From Clostridiales bacterium (GTDB lineage: Bacteria; Bacillota; Clostridia; Oscillospirales; CAG-272): a DNA stretch of 10,637 nt. Under the pieces are notes generated by a model, which saw only the letters and a program-made list of their open reading frames with translations, made no database searches and was not told where the DNA came from. Where the stretch lies: the NCBI GenBank assembly GCA_019415985.1, contig DXYE01000087.1:1-10637 (forward strand), given 5' to 3'. Of this stretch, positions 6,138 to 10,637 are shown one piece after another; position 1 is the stretch's first letter, and each line of letters opens with the position of its first letter. The position numbers and the translations under genes are program-made.

Positions 6138-6193
6138 GGATGCGGCAGCGCCGCTCGTCAATTTCTGACAGATAAGGCGCCGTTGCCGCATCC
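6138..6193 (-). repeat. Large imperfect hairpin between dnaK and dnaJ
   Basis: GGATGCGGCA (6138-6147) and TGCCGCATCC (6184-6193) are perfect inverted copies. After a three-base bulge (6181-6183), GCGCC (6148-6152) pairs with GGCGC (6176-6180), and GTCA/TGAC continue the stem near the tip. The result is a folded unit of about 56 nt. There is no U-run on the minus side; the plus side is followed by CTTTTCCC, a poor match to a terminator. Its strength and place suggest a barrier protecting the upstream hrcA-grpE-dnaK mRNA from 3' decay. Confidence 0.55.
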
Positions 6194-6384
6194 CTTTTCC
6201 CGTCTCTTTTGGAAGAGCCGATTTTGATTTCCACTGCCGCGCCGGGTCTCTGGTTAGGAAAACATGCGGCTATACGGAAAAAGCAATTTGGGTCTCTATC
6301 CTCATAGGGACAATTCTTTTAAACTCGGCCATCATTCAGCCGAAAAACAGCAAAGTCACCTACCGTTCAGGCACAACACGCCAC

Positions 6385-8217
6385 TTAATTTTCGGTTTTA
6401 TCCGTAAAATCTGCGTTGTAGGTGCCGTCCTCGTTTTGTGTGCCTGCGGTTTCCTGACCTCCGGCCCCGGCATTCTGAGCGTTCTGCTGGTAAAGTTTTT
6501 CTGAAACTGCGTAGAACTTCTTCTGCAACGCCTCCGTTCCGGCCTTGATCTCATCCGTCCGGCCGTTTTTCACCAATTCCTTCAAACGATCAATTTCTGC
6601 CTGCACATCCTTCTTTTCCTCGTCGGTGATCTTGTCTCCGACCTCGCCGAGCGTCTTTTCACTCTGGAATATGAGGTTCTCCGCCTGATTTTTGATCTCC
6701 ACCGCTTCCTTCTGCTTTTTGTCCTCTTCCGCAAACTTCTCAGCATCCTTGACAGCGCGGTCAATATCCTCCTTGCTCATATTGGTCGAAGAAGTGATGG
6801 TGATGTGCTGTTCCTTTCCGGTTCCTTTATCCGTCGCTGTTACATTGACAATTCCGTTCGCGTCGATATCAAATGTAACTTCAATCTGCGGAACGCCGCG
6901 AGGCGCGGAAGGAATACCGTCGAGTGTGAATCTGCCGAGCGTCGTATTGCCCGCAGCCATATCGCGTTCGCCTTGCAACACATGGATTTCCACTGATGTC
7001 TGTCCATCTGCCGCCGTCGAATAGATCTGACTCTTTTTCACAGGAATGGTTGTATTCCGATCAATGATACGGTTGAATACACCGCCGAGTGTTTCAATAC
7101 CCAGTGACAGAGGCGTGACATCAAGTAAGAGCAGATCCTTGACATCGCCGCCGAGCACGCCGGCCTGAATTGCCGCGCCGATTGCGACACACTCATCCGG
7201 ATTGATTCCCTTAAACGGCTCCTTGCCCGTAAATTTCTGTACAGCTTCCTGAACGGCTGGAATTCTCGTTGAGCCGCCGACCAGAAGAACCTTTGAAATC
7301 TGAGACGGCGTCAGTCCGGCATCGGAGAGCGCCTGCTTCGTCGGCTGTATCGTTGCTTCCACCAGGTCCGCGGTCAACTCGTTGAATTTCGCACGCGTAA
7401 GGGTTGCATCGAAATGTTTGGGACCGTTTGCGTCCGCTGTTATAAACGGCAAGTTGATGTTGGAGGTTGTCATACCGGAAAGCTCGATCTTCGCCTTTTC
7501 AGCCGCCTCCTTCAGTCTCTGAAGTGCCATTTTATCCTTGCGAAGATCGATTCCGCCGTTTTCTTTCATAAATTCGTCAGCAATCCAGTTGATTATCCGC
7601 TGATCGAAATCGTCGCCGCCGAGGCGGTTATTTCCCGCTGTCGCCAGCACCTCGAATACGCCGTCGCTGATTTCCAAAATGGAAACGTCAAACGTACCGC
7701 CGCCCAAGTCAAAGATCATGACCTTCTGCTCGCTGTTCTCCTTATCAACGCCATAAGCGAGCGCTGCTGCCGTCGGCTCGTTAATAATCCTCATGACCTC
7801 AAGTCCAGCAATCTTACCAGCATCCTTTGTCGCCTGTCTTTGAGCATCCGAGAAATAGGCAGGTACCGTGATGACCGCCTGGGTTACCGTTGTGCCAAGA
7901 TAAGCTTCTGCATCGGCTTTCAGCTTCTGCAAAATCATCGCGGATATTTCCTGGGGCGTATAATTTTTGCCGTCAATGCTCACCTTGTAATTGGTACCCA
8001 TTTCGCGTTTAATGGACATGACCGTTCTGTCAGGATTCGTAATACTCTGCCGTTTAGCCACCTGCCCGACCATGCGCTCTCCGGTTTTTGAAAAAGCCAC
8101 CACGGAAGGTGTCGTTCTGGCTCCCTCCGGATTGGTGATAACATGAGGCTCACCACCCTCATATACCGCAACACATGAATTCGTCGTTCCCAAATCTATA
8201 CCGATAATTTTAGCCAT
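6385..8217 (-). CDS. dnaK: Chaperone DnaK (Hsp70)
   Basis: DnaK is the ATP-driven Hsp70 that binds and releases hydrophobic stretches of client proteins with DnaJ and GrpE. The 610-residue protein is complete: an actin-like ATPase domain (1 to about 358) with phosphate loop 1 GIDLGTTNS (6-14), IINEPTAAALAYG (144-156), phosphate loop 2 FDLGGGTFDVS (169-179) and LLVGGSTRIPAVQ (311-323); the interdomain linker with DLLLLDVTPLSLG (361-373); the beta substrate-binding domain; and a helical lid ending in a Gln/Asn/Gly-rich tail (YNADFTDKTEN). It lacks the extra segment found near residue 80 in Gram-negative DnaK, a known Firmicutes trait. ATG 8215-8217 follows an AGAGGG site. It lies 102 bp after grpE with no own CIRCE, so control comes from the hrcA promoter. 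Confidence 0.99.
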   Translation of the reverse strand: MAKIIGIDLGTTNSCVAVYEGGEPHVITNPEGARTTPSVVAFSKTGERMVGQVAKRQSITNPDRTVMSIKREMGTNYKVSIDGKNYTPQEISAMILQKLKADAEAYLGTTVTQAVITVPAYFSDAQRQATKDAGKIAGLEVMRIINEPTAAALAYGVDKENSEQKVMIFDLGGGTFDVSILEISDGVFEVLATAGNNRLGGDDFDQRIINWIADEFMKENGGIDLRKDKMALQRLKEAAEKAKIELSGMTTSNINLPFITADANGPKHFDATLTRAKFNELTADLVEATIQPTKQALSDAGLTPSQISKVLLVGGSTRIPAVQEAVQKFTGKEPFKGINPDECVAIGAAIQAGVLGGDVKDLLLLDVTPLSLGIETLGGVFNRIIDRNTTIPVKKSQIYSTAADGQTSVEIHVLQGERDMAAGNTTLGRFTLDGIPSAPRGVPQIEVTFDIDANGIVNVTATDKGTGKEQHITITSSTNMSKEDIDRAVKDAEKFAEEDKKQKEAVEIKNQAENLIFQSEKTLGEVGDKITDEEKKDVQAEIDRLKELVKNGRTDEIKAGTEALQKKFYAVSEKLYQQNAQNAGAGGQETAGTQNEDGTYNADFTDKTEN

Positions 8218-8319
8218 ATTGCAATTCCCTCTCTCTCATTATTATTTTAATAAAATTTATTACAGTCTATCTTAGGATGTACCGGAACGGATATCCCTAT
8301 GCCAAAGGTTTTAAACGAA

Positions 8320-8997
8320 TCAGTTCACAACCTTTACCATTGCAAATCGTATGACCTTGTCTCCCTTTTTATACCCTTTCTGAAAGACATCCGTCACCAC
8401 GTTTTCGGGTTTTTCCGCGTCTTCCTCGTGTGCGATTGCGTGGTGCAGGTTTGGATCAAACGCATCGCCGGTTTCGCCGAATGCCTCCACGCCGATTTTA
8501 GAGAGCGTCTCTCTAAACTGTGTAATGATCATACCGACGCCTTCCAACAGCTTTTCGCTCTCTGCGTACTGCGTTGCTCTTTCCAAATTGTCCAGAACCG
8601 GGAGCATTTCTTTCAGTACGTCCGCGCACGCATCATTATAGGTGCCCTCACGTTCCTTTGCGGAACGACGCCGGAAATTCTCATATTCCGCAAGCATTCT
8701 CGCGTAACGGTCCTTTTCTTCCGCAACCTCTTTTTTGAGTACTGTATTTTCACCCGAAAGCACTTTGTTTTCTTCCCTCAGAGCGCGCAGCTCTTTTTTC
8801 CTTCCTTTTTCGCCGCCCGCAAATTCGGCATCCTTCGCTGCGTCCTCCTCCCCGGTCCGTACCGATTCCGCACCGTCCGCCTCCGGCGTATTTTCACAAT
8901 TTTTTGGCGTTTCGCCGGAAGCTGCGTTCTGTGGATCCTTTGCCTGATTTACGTCTTCTTCCGTCTGCTCTGTCTCAGGTATATTTTCTTTTTCCAT
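8320..8997 (-). CDS. grpE: Nucleotide exchange factor GrpE
   Basis: GrpE is a dimeric co-chaperone that releases ADP from DnaK. The product is about 225 residues: a long acidic, low-complexity N-terminal part (1 to about 70, rich in Glu/Asp/Ala/Thr), a heptad-like coiled coil (about 70-105, ELRALREENKVLSGENTVLK onward), the family segment YARMLAEYENFRRRSAKERE, DVLKEMLPVLDNLERA, and the C-terminal beta domain with GDAFDPNLHHAIAH and a final GYKKGDKVIRFAMVKVVN. The start is ambiguous: ATG 8995-8997 or GTG 9001-9003 two codons upstream. The purine-rich site GAAAGGAAGGG (9006-9016) fits both, AAGGG 8 nt before the ATG or AAAGGA 6 nt before the GTG. The acidic N-terminus is longer than in many GrpE proteins. 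It lies between hrcA and dnaK, as expected. Confidence 0.96.
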   Translation of the reverse strand: MEKENIPETEQTEEDVNQAKDPQNAASGETPKNCENTPEADGAESVRTGEEDAAKDAEFAGGEKGRKKELRALREENKVLSGENTVLKKEVAEEKDRYARMLAEYENFRRRSAKEREGTYNDACADVLKEMLPVLDNLERATQYAESEKLLEGVGMIITQFRETLSKIGVEAFGETGDAFDPNLHHAIAHEEDAEKPENVVTDVFQKGYKKGDKVIRFAMVKVVN

Positions 8998-9130
8998 ATT
9001 CACGACCCTTCCTTTCTATAGCTCTGCATGCTGCCCGTCATCGGGAGCCTATCTCATTTTTTCATGATTCTCGCTCTGTATTTCCTAACACCTGAGGATC
9101 CCTTGTTCGCCTGCATGCGTCTTACCGCCT

Positions 9131-10201
9131 CTATGGTTCAAGCAGATTATCCTCAACGCTCTTTTCAAGCAGTTTGGAGAGATTCCCGGCAAGTGTGTCC
9201 ACCATAGCAACGACCCGCGCATAATCCATACGGTACGGACCGATGACGCCGATCGCACCAAGCACCTTTCCGCCGCCCGTCAGCTTTTTAAAAATAAGCG
9301 TGGCGTTGTCCATTGCGTCTACGGGAGATTCGCCGCCTATATAAATGTTAACCTTATCATCGCCGGCATCCGCTACAACATCCAAAAGCGTTTCCTTTTT
9401 TTCAAGAAGCTCAAAGAATTCCCGAATTCTCCCGACATCCGCGTATTCCGGATACTGTAGCAGTTTGTTGACGCCCTCAAATTTGATATCCCCTCCGTTC
9501 AGTTCCCGAATGACCTCGTATATGCTTTTGACAATCGGAGTAATCAGCATGGCATAATCCTCCATGTCCGACTCCATTTTCATCATCACCGGAAGCGTAA
9601 CATCCTCCATCGTGCGGCCGGCCATTTGTTCGTTCAGGACCTTCACCAGCCGCTGAAGCACTTCCCCAGTCACCGGGAACGCCACGCGAATGTTCTTTGT
9701 GCGAATACAGCTCAGATGTACCGTCATCACCAATATGAAGTGGAAAGGATCCATCTGAATGACATCAAAGCGCTGAATGGTAACTTCTCGCTGCTTTGGA
9801 CGGACGGTGACGGACGTATAATTGGTGAAAAGCGACATCAGCCGACCTGCGCTGTCGAGAATTTTATCCATTTCATCAAGCTTCATCTTTAACAGCCGGT
9901 TCAGTTCCCGAATTTCCGCTTCCGTCATATGATAACGGTTCATCAGTGCATCTACATAGAAACGATAACCGCGTTTCGATGGCACTCGCCCCGCCGAAGT
10001 ATGAGGCTGCTCCAGATATCCCATATCCTCAAGCTCTGCCATCTCGTTTCGGATTGTCGCAGAGGAAAGCGCCATATTGTAATGGTCCATGAGATACTTT
10101 GACCCTATCGGTTCTCCCTGACGGATATGCATCTCCACTATGGCTTTCAGTATCTGCTTTTTCCGATCGCTTAATTCTGACCTGTTCTTTTCCGGTTCCA
10201 T
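9131..10201 (-). CDS. hrcA: Heat-inducible transcription repressor HrcA
   Basis: HrcA binds the CIRCE operator and represses chaperone genes; its folding depends on GroEL, which links repression to chaperone supply. The 356-residue protein has the family's winged-helix N-terminus (SDRKKQILKAIVEMHIRQGE at 11-30, GSKYLMDHYNMALSSATIRN at 33-52, and the wing LEQPHTSAGRVPSKRGYRFY at 63-82), then the GAF-like dimerisation and core domain, with GEVLQRLVKVLNEQM and a C-terminal GAIGVIGPYRMDYARVVAMV that is diagnostic of the family. The frame is open to TTG 10238-10240, but ATG 10199-10201 is preferred: it follows AAAGGAGGGAGGGG (10207-10220) and gives the usual short leader before the helix-turn-helix. 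It is first in the operon and 74 bp from the CIRCE copy it is expected to bind, so it is autoregulated. Confidence 0.98.
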   Translation of the reverse strand: MEPEKNRSELSDRKKQILKAIVEMHIRQGEPIGSKYLMDHYNMALSSATIRNEMAELEDMGYLEQPHTSAGRVPSKRGYRFYVDALMNRYHMTEAEIRELNRLLKMKLDEMDKILDSAGRLMSLFTNYTSVTVRPKQREVTIQRFDVIQMDPFHFILVMTVHLSCIRTKNIRVAFPVTGEVLQRLVKVLNEQMAGRTMEDVTLPVMMKMESDMEDYAMLITPIVKSIYEVIRELNGGDIKFEGVNKLLQYPEYADVGRIREFFELLEKKETLLDVVADAGDDKVNIYIGGESPVDAMDNATLIFKKLTGGGKVLGAIGVIGPYRMDYARVVAMVDTLAGNLSKLLEKSVEDNLLEP

Positions 10202-10255
10202 AGAATCCCCTCCCTCCTTTCCCGTAGTATAGGTTTCCAAATACTTCCGGATTTT

Positions 10256-10282
10256 TTAGCACTCTATGCATTCAAGTGCTAA
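10256..10282. promoter_or_regulatory. CIRCE operator of the heat-shock operon
   Basis: On the plus strand TTAGCACTC (10256-10264), a 9 bp spacer (10265-10273) and AAGTGCTAA (10274-10282). It matches the consensus TTAGCACTC-N9-GAGTGCTAA at 17 of 18 bases; the only mismatch is A for G at 10274. It begins about 10 bp downstream of the hrcA -10 box, covering the expected transcription start, the usual position for HrcA repression. No second copy is seen before dnaK or dnaJ. Confidence 0.97.
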
Positions 10283-10292
10283 TCTATATATA

Positions 10293-10321
10293 AATTTACC
10301 ATGGATTTCCCTTATGTTCAA
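10293..10321 (-). promoter_or_regulatory. hrcA: SigA-type promoter of hrcA-grpE-dnaK
   Basis: On the minus strand TTGAAC (10321-10316, 4 of 6, with the strongest bases TTGA intact) is followed after 17 bp by TAAATT (10298-10293, 4 of 6). An overlapping TATATA lies just downstream as an alternative -10. The CIRCE operator begins within the next 11 bp. The position relative to CIRCE gives more confidence than the boxes alone. Confidence 0.65.
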
Positions 10322-10637
10322 GGATTTTTTTAGACATATTTGTTAACATTTTGTAAATCGTTGGCCAATTTGAAGATCGTGTGCCAAAATTTAAAACACA
10401 AGGAACTTCTCCACCGTAATATATTGTTTATATGTGCATAGGATTCCCATTCGGTGAGAATTTAAACTTTGCCGGCAGCCCTTCTCCTTTATTATCTCCC
10501 GCCTTATCCCCTGAATCTGCACAGCCGAATTGAATTAAAGAATTATTTAGGCCATACAGCGACCGGTCCCTTTCACCTGTTTTTCACAGGCATGGCAGCC
10601 AACGTAAACTTAAAACATACAAATATTTATTATCACC

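Larger units (their letters stand above)
6015..6384 (-). other. Structured dnaK-dnaJ gap
   Basis: This 370 bp gap has no gene on either strand that I can support. In transcription order it holds a weak hairpin just after dnaK (TCGGC/GCCGA, 6343-6325, followed by GTTTAAAA, so a poor terminator), a GGGTCTCT direct repeat (plus strand 6244-6251 and 6290-6297), a large imperfect hairpin (6193-6138), a second long hairpin (6117-6080), and a promoter with a perfect -10 (6064-6069). It lacks a CIRCE copy. The content suggests mRNA processing or stability control and partly independent dnaJ expression; a small RNA is also possible. Confidence 0.5.
10202..10637 (-). other. hrcA upstream region without a gene
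   Basis: The region holds the hrcA leader with its strong ribosome site (AAAGGAGG, 10213-10220), the CIRCE operator, the promoter, and then about 315 bp of AT-rich DNA. I find no supported gene in 10322-10637. A minus-strand frame entering at the right edge stops after 17 codons near 10585 and could be the tail of an upstream gene, but it is too short to identify. Small structures include CCTGT/ACAGG with a 5 nt loop around 10577-10591 and TTGGCCAA near 10360. Neither has a T-run, and I recognise no riboswitch class. Confidence 0.5.

Noticed and set aside
7414..8091. Plus-strand frame of 225 codons opposite dnaK
   Set aside because: It is antisense to the conserved ATPase domain of DnaK, with no start signals and no recognisable domain.
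8218..8319. Possible second CIRCE or promoter before dnaK
   Set aside because: No TTAGCACTC half-site is present. TTGGCA on the minus strand has no acceptable -10 at the right distance.
8299..9021. Plus-strand frame of 240 codons opposite grpE
   Set aside because: It is a Phe/Arg/Cys-rich shadow produced by the Glu/Lys-rich coding of grpE on the other strand.
10322..10637. Possible riboswitch or structured RNA upstream of hrcA
   Set aside because: I tried the conserved cores of T-box, cobalamin, TPP, glycine and cyclic-di-GMP riboswitches by eye and none fits. The hairpins are short and lack terminators.

Overview
The window carries the classical heat-shock chaperone operon of a Firmicute, entirely on the minus strand: hrcA, grpE, dnaK, dnaJ, prmA and rsmE in that transcription order. 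Three facts point to a Clostridia-like host: this gene order, a CIRCE operator in front of hrcA, and a DnaK without the extra ATPase-domain segment of Gram-negative DnaK. Coding GC is moderate and the gaps are AT-rich. I cannot fix a genus.

Layout, read from the right end in the direction of transcription. 10637-10202 is a long AT-rich upstream region with a SigA-type promoter (10293-10321) and a CIRCE operator (10256-10282). hrcA (10201-9131), grpE (about 8997-8320) and dnaK (8217-6385) follow with gaps of 100-135 bp. A 370 bp gap (6384-6015) separates dnaK from dnaJ and holds two strong hairpins and a good secondary promoter. dnaJ (6014-4860) is followed by a 365 bp gap with two intrinsic terminators in tandem. 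The first closes a probable three-way junction; the second is a textbook hairpin plus U6 whose loop could pair with an upstream element. prmA (4494-3580) comes next. A less standard block then sits between prmA and rsmE: a GNAT acetyltransferase (3382-2777) with its own possible promoter, a gap with a tRNA-like relic and an amber-interrupted reading frame, and an unrecognised 129-residue gene (2558-2169). rsmE (2103-1348) resumes the usual order. The last gene (1228-358) is a class I SAM methyltransferase split by a frameshift in its SAM-binding glycine loop. 357-1 has no convincing gene.

How the genes work together: HrcA with CIRCE represses the chaperone genes; GrpE, DnaK and DnaJ form the Hsp70 cycle; PrmA and RsmE modify ribosomal protein L11 and 16S rRNA. 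The accessory genes and the frameshifted methyltransferase are probably passengers in the same direction.

I see no phage, transposon, CRISPR or defence system, and no clear sign of an undescribed multi-gene system. The points worth a second look are the structured gaps on either side of dnaJ, the tRNA-like/amber region at 2560-2826, and the frameshift near 1080.
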